From: Cyclina sinensis
Lineage: Eukaryota > Mollusca > Bivalvia > Venerida > Veneridae
DNA: 64,000 nt
Direction: 5' to 3'
NCBI GenBank assembly: GCA_012932295.1
Contig: JAAONU010000006.1
Location: 33,630,882 to 33,694,881 of the forward strand
The notes beneath the pieces were generated by a model. It did no database searches. It worked only from the letters and a program-made list of their open reading frames with translations, and was not told the origin of the DNA. The position numbers were made by a program, and so were the translations under genes. How positions within the stretch are numbered: position 1 is the stretch's first letter; every line of letters begins with the position of its first letter. Of this stretch, positions 31,640 through 44,000 are shown in pieces.

Positions 31640-34380
31640 ACACCATTTGTATTATAAAACAGTCCAATATGGTGCCTACCATATTATTTCCGAGATGACT
31701 TATTGAAGTCGCCCGAGGTGTTACGATTGACGTTTGTAGGCTATGCTGTTAAATGAATGATGTATTTCGCGGAAATGTTAGTTCGAAAGTGAAGTTATTT
31801 TCCTCACCCTATCTGTACAATGAGAATTGTTTCTCTTGACATTAGAGTTGTACTTTAGATCTGTATAAAGGTTGAGTTGTTTCTAGGTAAAACAGATACA
31901 TTTTCAGTTACACTTCACTTGTATACTTACAATGATTTGTAAGTGTTTAGTTTTATAATGATTAGGAAACAGTTAAGAGCTCTTTTCATCATTTACCTGT
32001 CATCCTTCAGTTCTGTGTTTGAGAGTCAAAATTACACATACACTGATAACCTCTGAAAGAAGGACTGAATTTTTACTAGGTTAACCTTAGTTTTAAAACA
32101 AATACATCTTCTGTAGCAGTCTTTGGTGTAATACATTTTGTTATATCATAGTGAAGACCATTTGCTCTTGGACCGAGTATATTTCTAATACACTAAGTGC
32201 AGGTGTATCCAGCTATGGACTGTAACTACAGAATGTGTCAGTTGTTGCTCGATGCCGACTCCCTGATCTCTACCTCATGTAAACAGACATCACTTCTTTG
32301 TACCTTGGTGTGAAATATTTACAGGAGTTTTTTTGCTTGTATACGCAGTTATACTTAACACCTAAGCCTACGGCTCTTGTGCATGTATTAATCACATGTA
32401 CTAGAAAATTCATGTTTTAGATATAACAAATTGGGTAGTGACAACAGGTTTTCAGTGATCATTTTCTGCTTTGATACTTTAAGTCATGCATGAGATCATT
32501 TTGCAACAGTACTTGAAAAAATACCAGATGAATGGAAAGGGTTAAAGATAAGATTATTTACCCTGTATGTGATGTGACTCAAGTCTTATAAATACCTTTT
32601 CAAAATACTCAAATAAACTCACTTTCTTATAATGTAAACGTGCAGTTATTCAGATTTTGAATGTTAACACGCTAGATTCACACACAGTACGTGATTGAGA
32701 GCAAAGTAAGCAATTATACAAGGTCAGAAGAAAGAAAGAAAAAACAAGAAATTACACATCATGACTTAGAATAGTATCACAGCTTAATATCATCAGAAGT
32801 AAATGCTAATTGCAACATTCCAGGAAGCAAGTTAGAAGACACCCCACTGATATACATCAAATATTCTGGCTGGTGTTATGTAAAGAACTAAATTAACTGT
32901 CTACTTGATTATAATATGTCCTAATATGAATTATTTGAACTGTTTTATACACAATTAATGTATCAGTTAAACTTGAGAGTTTGATTTTTTCTGCCGATTA
33001 CATCTTTATAGATGTAAAATAACATGAAAATAAAATTGAAGATGAATAGCAGAATACTCAGTACTCGGTGGTACTCTGTGGTTCTTGGTGGTATTCTGTG
33101 AATGTAAAGATTCGAATAATGGTGAAGGGGGTGTGAATGCAAAAAATATTTTGTCTACGCACTTCGAACTTTTTTGCATTCTCTCCACAAAATGAATAAA
33201 AAGTTAACACAGTATGCAGTGGGTATTTTTGTTTTTTTAATCAGAAAAGGAAGTTTTTAGAGAAAAGGTTCTTGCATTTGCCCTGTTTGCTTATTGCCAG
33301 TTTATCGCCAGCTATTGTCATTGGCTAAAGGCAGAGATCTTTGATTGTTGAAGACTTAGCCCCAGTCAAAAAAAGTGTTACAGACTTGTACCCCACCCAT
33401 CATTTATATTTTTTCTCCTGTAGCTGTTGGCGGGGGGTTAATAAACTAAAAAAAAGTCTAGCCTACAGTATTTTTCAAACTGCTTTTCATATTCTGTGTT
33501 CTATGTACATGATTAGGAGAGTTATGATACAATGTTGTTTCCTGCTGGTTATTTATGAATGAGAAACAAGTTAAGTAGTATTCTGTTTGGCTCATAAGAT
33601 CTTTGAAGTAGATAAGTGATAATAGTCTTGCTATCAGACTGGTACAAAAGTAATACTTGTTTCTGTAAAAATCTTTGCTGTTGGGTCGTTGGACTTATAA
33701 AATTCTGTAGTGCAAAAGAGCTACCTCTAGATTTATGCTTATACTGATAGGTAAGAGTTGTTTAAGTGTTTGTTAGATTAATTCTTACTAATTTACCAAA
33801 GTAAGGAGCAACAAAGCCTGTTGAATGTAGCTGGTATATAATCATGTTAATGTTTTATAATCTTGTTATATTAACTGCATGATTTCTCAAGGTTGTGTGA
33901 TTTTTATATTGCAATCTGGCTAACTTGACATCAGAATTTCTCCAACACATTCAGAGATTGACCTGTCAAAATCTTGATGTGACCTGTCAAAATCTTGATG
34001 TGCATTATATATGAGAGTGCATAATACTTGGACTAATAAGGTATTTGTTCTGATAAGGAAATGATAGGTTTTAAGCATTACAGGATCACAAAATGTAAAC
34101 TGAAACAAGAAGTCACACAAGTCAGGTATTTAATCATGCATGTGTTAGCTTTTCAGTTCTGTCAATACTGAAAGTATAGTCTGATGTAGATTTCTGTTCA
34201 ATAAGTTATAATGTAAGTGGTTCCAGACTGTTGAAAAACTACATTCAGTTCGTGAGAAATTGATCTTTACTAGGATTGCAAATAATATCACATTATAGGA
34301 TTGCTTTGCTCCTCAGAAGTTAAAGAAAAATCCTTGAAATAAGTCAGGTGTCAGTCACAATGAGAATAGGCAGTCTTTGT
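31640..34380. other. Presumed first intron, no feature recognised
   Basis: AT-rich DNA with no recognisable ORF or RNA gene. A 21-bp direct duplication (GACCTGTCAAAATCTTGATG) occurs at 33960-34001. Confidence 0.5.
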
Positions 34381-34386
34381 ACCTAG

Positions 34387-34745
34387 CAGCATTGAAATGA
34401 GCATTTCTAAATGACTGTTTCAATGAACTAGTTTTGAACAGCATTGAAATGAGCATTTCTAAATGGTTGTTTCAAAGAACTAGTTTCGAACAGCATTGAA
34501 ATGAGCATTTCTAAATGGTAATGTTTCAAAGAACTAGTTTCGAACAGCATTGAAATGAGCATTTTCCTAAATGGTTGTTTCAAAAAAACTAGTTTTGAAA
34601 AGCATTTAAATGAGCATTTCTAAATCGTTGTTTCAAAGAAATATATAGTTTTGAAAAGCATTGAAATTATCATTGAAACTAGTTTTGAACAGCATTGAAA
34701 TGAGCATTTCTGAATGGTTTTTTCAAAGAACTATAATTTTGAACA
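34387..34745. repeat. 52-bp minisatellite, ~7 copies
   Basis: Units start CAGCATTGAAATGAGCATTT and contain TCAAAGAACTAGTTT. Starts at 34387, 34439, 34491 and 34545 give periods of 52-54 bp; later copies are more degenerate and shortened. The array lies in the presumed first intron. Confidence 0.9.
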
Positions 34746-37684
34746 GGTTTAAGCTGACTGCAGAATGATCTAAACTTGATAGTAATGGACTACAGACAGG
34801 ATAAAGATATGATGAAATGTTTCATCACATTGTAGACATTATCAGGCCCAATTGACATGTTCTAGGTTGTCCAAACCTGTTTTACTATCTTTTTAGGACA
34901 TTTTGAGATTAGCTTGGTATAACCGTACCATTTTGCTTTCCTACTGACCTAATGCCTTTGTTTGTAACTTATCTCTTTCCATTTACATGTATATTATCAT
35001 ACTTGCTTCATGTAATAGGAGTATTCCTTCATTACTAGGTTAAACTTCATTTTTTATAAACCAAAAAACAATTAGCATTAGGAATAGAAGAGCAGGTCGG
35101 GCTAACAGATCTTTATCTGAATTTTGGTAATAGTGACATTTGTTCAGACCATGATTCAGGCCTGAAATACCATGCAGTTTGGTCATGGTCTATATATACT
35201 GATCCATAAGTAAGTGTACAGTTAATAACCCTATGAATCATAAATGGGCCTCCCCGAATTAAACTAATCTGTATTACATTAATTTTAGAAATTTGACTTT
35301 AAAAAAGAATACTCTTAAATTAAGAGCATTTCATATATCATGTTATTTTGAATAATATTGTATAAATTATTACCTAGTGTCAGGGTATCTGTAAAAAATA
35401 CTAGTAGGTAAACTAAATGCATTGATATAAGGCTTTATAACGAGAGTTTTATATTGTATCATTTATGGGTGGCTTTTTGGGTGCATAGCCATTTTACTGC
35501 AGATGAATAGAAGGTTACCTCCTCGTGACCTATCCATCAGCCAATCAGAGCAACTCTTCCACCCTCATGGAAGTAAATGTTCAACTTGTGAAAATCTATT
35601 TATATAGCTGGGATCCCAAACAATTATCTGCCATGTATAAACTGTCACCGAACTCGGTTAAATTTATTTGTCAAAATCTTACAGAATAATGAGATTTATG
35701 TTTGTGATCAATATCATTTTTCAAAATATCTAAGCACTTTCAATCTCCGCTGATAAATTTTGTTATGCTAAAGAAGTTTACAAGCTGTTTGAACATGCAT
35801 TGTGTACAGGTAAGCTATCGAGATGCGTCATAAGCTGCAGTGTCATTGGCTGAGATGTAAATAAAATAGTGGGAATTCCAGGTTATCGAGAAGATGGGAA
35901 TGAATGCGTCTTCTTCAGATCTAACTGTAGGGAGATCGTGAACTTCAGTCAGATTGCAAGTTATTTAACTACCAAGTTATGTTTTAACTTGACCGTTTAC
36001 ATAGTAGTATTTCAAGATTAAAAGTTAGTATTCAGGGAAATGTTCAGTGAATTTTTTTTTGTTCCTGGAGATGAAGAAGCAAAAACAAAACAAAACAAAA
36101 ACCACTAAATATACATGTAACTGCCCTCACAAATTGTGAAAACATATAACAAAGCAAATAAGTATTGACTGTATGATCACTGACCTGTTTTAATGACAGC
36201 TGGTGGTGAGTCATTGACCTTACAAAATATATCACAGCAAGTTTAGGCATTAAGAAATAGATGTGGCAGGACACTGTTAGACCCTTCCGGCTAATTCCGG
36301 GGATATATGGTCTGGCTGTCTTGAATTATTTGCCCTTGAATGCAGATCAGAAGTAGAGACCCCTTTCATTTGAAAATCTATTCACTTGTAGTAAAGGCCC
36401 AGTCTGATAATAATTTAGTTAGACACACATATCTTTTAAAACACACTTTGCTTTAGAAAGGAAATTTAGACAAGCGAGATTAGTGACCCTGAAAACTTAA
36501 GAAAATGTTTGAATGGCCTTGCTTGCTTTATGATGTCTGGGTTAAGAATTTTTTCAAAGGTAATTTTTTATCATTCTTTTTCCTTTCAAGTTTGATCTTA
36601 CCTGCTAGTATAGCATTGAAATCTTTGTATGAAATAAAAGACATGAAAACATTTAAGCCTTATTTACATAACCTAACAAAATTTTCTGCTTTTGTATCAT
36701 GCATTATGTTATAATAGGTATATGTTTAATACAAGCATTTAGTAAAAGTAGTGCTTAATAATCGTTTTTAAAACGATCACAGAGTACCATCAAATATTTT
36801 GCATTTACACAGTTTCTACTGTGTCAACAATTCAGGTGAAAATGTGGGATTTAATTGATATGGTAAAAAGGCTGTTATTTTTTCCCCTCCTCTTAACCAA
36901 GTGACAAGGTCAGTTTTTTTATTTATTGGTGAACACGAGGGTTATAAAGTCGAAGGTCATCAAACGTAGTTGGTAGTACACTGTTAATCTTCATGGAGTG
37001 ACAAGTTTTACAGATATATTGCAGTTTTATACATATATGCATTTAAATTGGCCAGTAGCTACTTAATCTAGGCAGTCTTTTGTGTGTATATAAGTAAATG
37101 TATGTCAGGTGGCTAAAGTCATATTGAAAATCTATTGATACTGTTAGCAATCTTGGGATTTAATGAATTGATTATGCTGCAACCAATCAGGTCATGTTTT
37201 GTATTCTCTGTTTGCACTCACATGTATTGGATCGTTTGCAAGACAAATAGACTTGACTCATCGATTGGAGTTTTGATATTTTGATATTTTTGATTTAATG
37301 AAAATGTTGTTTAAAACCCATTGAATACTGTTGGATAGTATTACTGTGTGGTAAGACATTTTGATTTCTCTGTATCTGTTGATAATTGTATGTAAAATTG
37401 GGTAAAGTTTTATATGCTAAGGTTGTTTGCATGCTTATAGTCTGTCCTATAGAAAAGAAGTTAACATGACGCATAAACTGCCTTCACATAGTAGTTTTTT
37501 AATTTGTTGTTTACAGATTTGAGTTTGTTGCGTCCACTTACATGAACAGCACTAACTTCATCCATTTCATCTAAATGACAAGGATTTGCACCAAATATAA
37601 TGTAAAATGCAGATGACAAACTATTAAAGGGACAGAACAAAGAAAAAAATATCACAGCATAATTATACAAGTAAATGTACTTCA
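34746..37684. other. Presumed first intron, no feature recognised
   Basis: AT-rich, no recognisable coding, RNA or transposon structure. Short open frames are hydrophobic, chance-like stretches. Confidence 0.5.
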
Positions 37685-37689
37685 CAAAG

Positions 37690-38095
37690 TAGTTAATGTA
37701 CAGTACAAACTAGTTAATGTACAGTACAAACTAGTTAATGTACAGTACAAACTAGTTAATGTACAGTACAAACTAGTTAATGTACAGTACAAACTAGTTA
37801 ATGTACAGCAAAGAACACATTGTGCTAGTAAATGTACAGCTCAAGCTAGTAAATGTACAGCACCAAGTTGTTAATGTACAGTACAAACTAGTTAATGTAC
37901 AGCAAAGAACACATTGTGCTAGTAAATGTACAGCTCAAGCTAGTAAATGTACAGCACCAAGTTGTTAATGTACAGTACAAACTAGTTAATGTACAGCAAA
38001 GAACACATTGTGCTAGTAAATGTACAGCTCAAGCTAGTTAATGTACAGCACCAAGTTGTTAAAGCATAGCACAAACTAGTTAATGTACATAACAA
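37690..38095. repeat. 21-bp minisatellite with a 94-bp higher-order unit
   Basis: TAGTTAATGTACAGTACAAAC repeats at 21-bp spacing from 37690. From 37795 a 94-bp higher-order unit of four variants (one containing AAGAACACATTGTGC) recurs at 37795, 37889 and 37983. The last copy decays into unique sequence. Confidence 0.92.
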
Positions 38096-40629
38096 ACTAT
38101 TACATAGATCTACATACCAAGTTACAGTTTGCAACAAATAAAAAAAGTGAAAATGTTGTAAAAGTACTATATCAAGGTAGTTTACGAGTTCCATAACAAT
38201 TTTGTGGAGGATTATTATCATGTATTTTATACTTCTCCATTTTGCCATCAGTTCAGCTGGATTCTTGCCACATATGTAGTAAATGTTAACACTCCCACAC
38301 CCCTGTGAATATGCTTATACTGTACAATTATGAAATCTTAATTTTGGTGTGTAAGAGGTGGCTAAAGTGAAGATCTGCCATCAGTCATGCCTGTGAAATT
38401 AATGATACTATCAGAGAGGTATGAGCTTTTGATGATTAGGTATAATGACAGTTTCACAGAGTTATTTCCTTCAAACTTGAATTGTGAAGTCTTGTAAAGT
38501 GCTGATCAGGAAACTTGGTCTTGGTTAGGGAGACCACTGTAACAAAGATGAAGTTCTGGGATTGGCGGGATATGTAGAACTCAGTTGTTTTCTTGTAATG
38601 GTTGTTATAAGGTGTGGTAGTAAAGTCTCATTGACAATATTGTAAGGAATTTCTGCCAATGACCTTTTTATTTCTTCTGGAACTTTAAGTAAAACCAGAT
38701 GTGCATTATTTTTGCAAAGCCTATCCAAATTTGTTTACTCTGAATTTTACACATATGCATTTTGATGGTAGCTTTTAAAAGGTTGTAGTATGGTCAGAAT
38801 AGATAATTGATCTAGGAAAAGTTTAATTACAGAGATACAGGAAGGGGAAGTTTTATATCTCAATTTAGGAGCAGTGATGCCATGAATTAAGGATTAGAAG
38901 AAAAGTTGAAATGAAGTTAACAGACATTAATATTATGTCACTAAGTAATCATTGAAGAGAATTACTGTATTAACACAAAAGGTAACATTATGTTGTTCTT
39001 GCCTAATGTTGGAAGAAAGGAAAATGTTGAATAAAGCAATTTTGCAGTGTTGTTATTAAGGCCATAAAGACAGTGCTTCAGTAAATGTGATGTCCTGTCT
39101 CTGCTGACTATTTTCTTGTATTCTGTTATTACTTTCTATCACACTGTGTGATAGGAAAATCCATAATATAGTGCCTGGAGTAATCAATAACATGTTGACA
39201 TTTAAGAGACCGTTCTGTACTAGGTGGAAATTGGTAATGGTGTCTTTAGTTTTTTTTTTTTTCAGTTAGGAAAGTTCTTAGGGCCTATCTTTGTTGGAGA
39301 AGAAAAAGTCCCTCAAAATAATAAATATTCTCGTAAGAAAGTGCTTTCCCATGGTACATGTATATAAGTTTGTACTTAAGATTACTGATTCCTCAGGGAT
39401 TGTTTTATAACAGTCTGCATGCATTGACATACTGGTTTTTTCTTGATTTTTAATGTCCTGCAATTTTAATGTTAAAGTGCATAAATGGTGGACATTTTCA
39501 TGAAAAAGTATTGTCTGACTTGAACATTTTCTTCTGTAAGAACATGCCACATGGCATTTTTGATAGCCTTAACCTTAATGTTAGTGTTTGGCAAGTAAGA
39601 AACACTTGCTGATGCAATACTGTTAGTGAGATATTGTGAGCATGCTTTTCGCATTCCTGCCATTAATATAAGACAGAAAAACTTGCTGATAAAATACCAC
39701 CAGTGTCATAATATATATAGCTTATCATAGCAGCTTCTGAAGGAATGTAACAATGATAACTCTTGACTTCCAAATGATATTAACACCTTACTTATTAATT
39801 TTTTCATGTTTTCATTTAATTTTTTCATGTTTTTGTTTGTTGGGAATGTCGCCATTCAAGACTGAACAAAATATTGTCTGTGATCTGTGGCTTCTTCACA
39901 CAGAATGGGTTTTGAGTGCTGAAAAGTCAGATGCCACAATTCTTTCTTACTGATATCCCTATAGTAATAACTGCTCCCCTATAAATATAGAAAAGTAGAA
40001 GCATTTAATAGTCGAAGTGAATCTAATTGACAGAATGTATGTAACATTGCACGTATCCAGCAGTATATTCACATTTGGCCTAGTTTTGAATGAATAATAA
40101 AACCATACTTTGAATAAAGCAACTCACTCTTTGGAAAGGGGATGGGAAAAGAAATTTTATTTTCATTTAATGTGTACCGTACATGAATAGAATATTAATG
40201 ATAACATTTATCATCAGAGTAATTCGAAAATTTGTAAACTTACTGGATTTCTATAGAAACCAATCGGAGTACAAGTTTCAAGTTTGTAGTTTTTGTATGT
40301 TTATTACTGATATTTTGAATGATCTTGATTTGTTGTTGATGAAAAATGTATATTGCAATAGAAGTTGAAAATGACCATAGTTGATTACCATTTTTGTTAC
40401 AGTTTACATGTTAAATTAGTTTTAAATCTAATAATTTATTTCACAATTTATCAACAAGTTCTTGCACCTTGTATTAATCTTGCTGAATAACTGCTTCAAG
40501 CATCCAAACCAGACCACACAAAAATTGTGTTGGTCGAGACACCCTAGTGTATATTGAACCAGAGACCTTCAGGGTCACTGCACTCTACAAAGGTTTACTA
40601 ATCTTGTATTACTGTTTTTCTCTTTTCAG
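38096..40629. other. Presumed first intron, remainder
   Basis: No recognisable gene or repeat. The sequence ends in a pyrimidine tract and acceptor TGTTTTTCTCTTTTCAG at 40629. Confidence 0.5.
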
Positions 40630-40688
40630 TTTGATTGTTTAGAGATGAACCTTTGACACTTCCCCTTGTTTTAGAAACAGCCGTCTAA
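40630..40688 (+). other. 5' UTR part of the first coding exon
   Basis: Follows the acceptor TCTCTTTTCAG (40629). It carries an in-frame TAA at 40686-40688 immediately before the ATG, which fixes 40689 as the first possible start in this exon. A second possible acceptor, TTGTTTTAG, lies near 40674. Confidence 0.6.
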
Positions 40689-41011
40689 ATGAAGCAGAGG
40701 GTTATGGAGAGGACCGAGTCTGAGTCAGAAATGCAACAGCAACATCTGGAATACGACGATGAGTCCTACACAACAAATATACTTTCTCAGCTGTACAAGA
40801 TGCACAAGCGTGACCAATTTTGCGATGCCAAGTTGATTGTTGGTGACCATGAGACATGCATACATCGTGCAGTTTTGGCATCCGCTAGCAGTTACTTCTT
40901 CAAATTGTTTGAGAAAGGTGTAGAGGACGACAAAAGTCAAGCGATGTTTAAGTTAAAAGATGTACGCTGGGAAGAGTTCCGATACCTCCTTGATTACATC
41001 TACACTGGCAG
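40689..41011 (+). CDS. IVNS1ABP: Coding exon 1: BTB domain
   Basis: After an acidic N-tail, it reads LSQLYKMHKRDQFCDAKLIV, then HRAVLASASSYFFKLFE and RYLLDYIYTGR. These are the classic BTB dimer core, including the D-(x)-H of the H-R-A-V-L-A motif. Donor GGCAG/GTATGA, phase 2. The open frame continues into the intron but that extension is not coding. Confidence 0.92.
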
Positions 41012-44000
41012 GTATGAACATAAAACTGTAAACATAAGAAATTTTGATATCATACATAGCTGTCCTATCTTGGGAAAAAGTATTCAAAAACTGTATATGT
41101 AAATTTTTTGTCTAGTGTTTTCCTGTCAACTTATTTTTATTACTTGACAAAGTATTCTTACCCACAGGCTCATTGCACAATATGCTAGGACTTTCAGAAC
41201 TTTAAAATATTTATGCCCCTGGAGGGAGGGCATTTTGTTATTCCTCTGTCTGTGTGTGTGTTTGTCACAAAACTTAAACCTTTTTGAGGCCCTGCCAGGG
41301 GGCATGGCATTTATTCAAACGTAGCACTGGTTAACATTTTTATTACAAAATTGTAGAGAATTGCACTCTGAGAAAGTCACAGTTATGGCAGGAAATGACA
41401 AAACAAGAATATAGATAAAAAAGCTAATTGTTATTAGTATTAATTTTTTTTAAATTTTAAAAGCTTAGAATCTGCCCACATTAAAATGTTCTGTAAATTT
41501 GTTAGTTACTATGCACACAAATGCAATGTGTTTTGCTATACCATTTCAAATTCTATTACAAACAGTCAAAAATGTTGGACAAAAATCTTTCAAGGTCTGT
41601 AGTCTTACAGATAATCATAGCCGAGCAGTTTCTCAGCCATTCTAGGACTCATTAGCACTTCTCTCCTAAAACACAAAATCAGAGTGAGTACAAAGACATC
41701 TTAAATTGTTGCCATAACTTTATGCATGTCTGTTCACCACCATAAAAATAGTGGTAGCATTTAGCAGTTTCCAGGAATTTACAGCTGTTAAAACTGGCAT
41801 TAAACCCCAATAAAACCAAACCAAACCAGGATTTTACAGACACTTCAAAGCCAGGTCAGGTTATAACACAATCGAAAAAAATACAAGTGATAAATACTAG
41901 TAATGCTTAAAATAGCAAGCTGTCTGAAAGAAAATAGATCATATACTATAATTATGTTCTACTTTGTGCATTCACCTTGTGCAAATTAGGTATTTAAAAT
42001 ACTGGTTTAAGTTATACAAGAGATTTAGATACCAATATTGCTATTCTATGACATTGGTCTTAATCATGATTGCAGTTTAGTACTGGTTCAAGGGAGCATG
42101 GTTGTCTGAACAGTTATAGAAACTGTACGTCTTGATCGAATCAGTTGTTGCTTATTAAGAAACTTGGGTTCAGAAAGAGAAATATTATATGCTTGTAAGA
42201 TGAAAAGTGCGATTTATCTTGTTGATCACAGGGCAAAGAGGTTATCATAGCTGTGTAATTATATAGTGATAAAAACTAGGTCACAAATTGGATTGTTTTA
42301 GAGTGTCTCAGTCAGTGAATTAATAACATGGAGATTCACATAATTTGCTTAGGCTGATTAGGGAGTGAACGTTTGTGAGCATTTAGATATAAAAGTATAC
42401 CACATGGTCAATTATATAAATTTATTTCTTGTATACTTAAGCTCTATTTTAACTGAGTTTTTAAGCTCAATTTTTCTGGGGTTGAGATCTTTTAGTGATG
42501 TCAAATCTCGTGCCCATTCCTCCACCCACTCTCTCTGTCTCTAGGAAAATGACCAGTGATCAGTGCGTTGTTGATTCATCATTCTGTTAATTTCCCTTGC
42601 TTACCCCTTCATCATTTTCAGCTTCAACAAATCAGGTTATTTTTGTAATTTCTACTTTTTCAAAACACCCCTCATGCATTTTACAAGGTGGACAACCCCC
42701 CCCCCCCCCTCCCACCACCACACACACACGTTTTACAAGGTGAACAAAACCCCCCTCATGCATTTTCAAAAGTGGAAGTATCTGCCTTTTTCAGACCAAT
42801 TCTTGCAGTTGTTTATATTTAAAAAATGAATATATTAGGTTTGACTAACATTTATACGATTAGGCTTTTAACAGTTTTTTAATTACAGCGATGTTTTTTT
42901 TTTAATTACAAAGGTACGAAAAACAATAAGGAACACTTGAATTGACCTTTTTTTGTGTGGAAAATATGGGAAATCACTTGTACTGATTGCTATAATTGCA
43001 GAAAACAGTAAAAACTAAGCTTTGTGTAATATATATTTATCTTATTTATCAAATAAATTTTGATAAAATGTAGAAAAAATCTTAGGTTTTTCTGACAATA
43101 TTTGGACTTAGGAAGGGTGGTTTTGTCCACCTTGTAAAATGGAAGAGGGGGGTTTTGTTCACCTTGTAAAATGCTTGAGAGGGGTTTCGTCCACCTATAC
43201 AAAAATGAGCAGGGGGGGTTTTGTCTGGATACCGTTGGGCAGGAGGGGTTGGAGTTTGGGGTTGAGGACAGACAAAGGAAAATTTTACTTGCATACCCTG
43301 TAGATTCCCTACTTTTCCCTGTGTTTGATTTGTATGTGAGTAAAAAGTGGTTGTCATAGTATCCCTGGAGATGAAATTGCTTATCAGGAAGTGCAACTCT
43401 GCAAATTTTTGGTGTCTATATTATTCCTTCAATGAACAGGGAATTTAGAAGTGTAGTTATCAGCTAGCTAGGATATAGAGAAATAATTGAAAGCCTGCAT
43501 GGATTTTGCTGAACTTCACAGAGTTTTTATACATCCTGTTATAAAGGGATAAATATTTACAATATTTATACTCAGCGGTTCCAACAAAATTATTCCTCCC
43601 CTTTGCAGCGGAGACTGATCAGTGTGATGTAGGCTCATTGATTACCCAGTTTATTTTGAATTTATTGAATCAATCCATTATACAAACTTTAAAGTATCTC
43701 CTATGAATATTGGTCAGCCTTTTTGACTGAAGATAAAAATGGTCACGGTCACCATAATGAGGTAATAAAGTAAGGTCTTATAAAAACCTTCTCTACATGA
43801 TGTTGTGCATTATATTTTCATGACTGCAATATGATGTATTGTCTAAAATCTTAGGTCTCTGTGTTTAAAGTATTGGTACTATATTTTGTACCAAATCTGT
43901 TGCGATTTTTAGCCCTTAACCTACTGGAGGCAATAGTCTTTGCCTTTTCGACCAGTGCAGACCAAGGTCAGCTTGCACATCTGTGCAGTCTACTCCTGGT

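Noticed and set aside
38525..38728. 67-codon minus-strand frame
   Set aside because: No recognised domain or neighbouring exon; lies in the presumed first intron.
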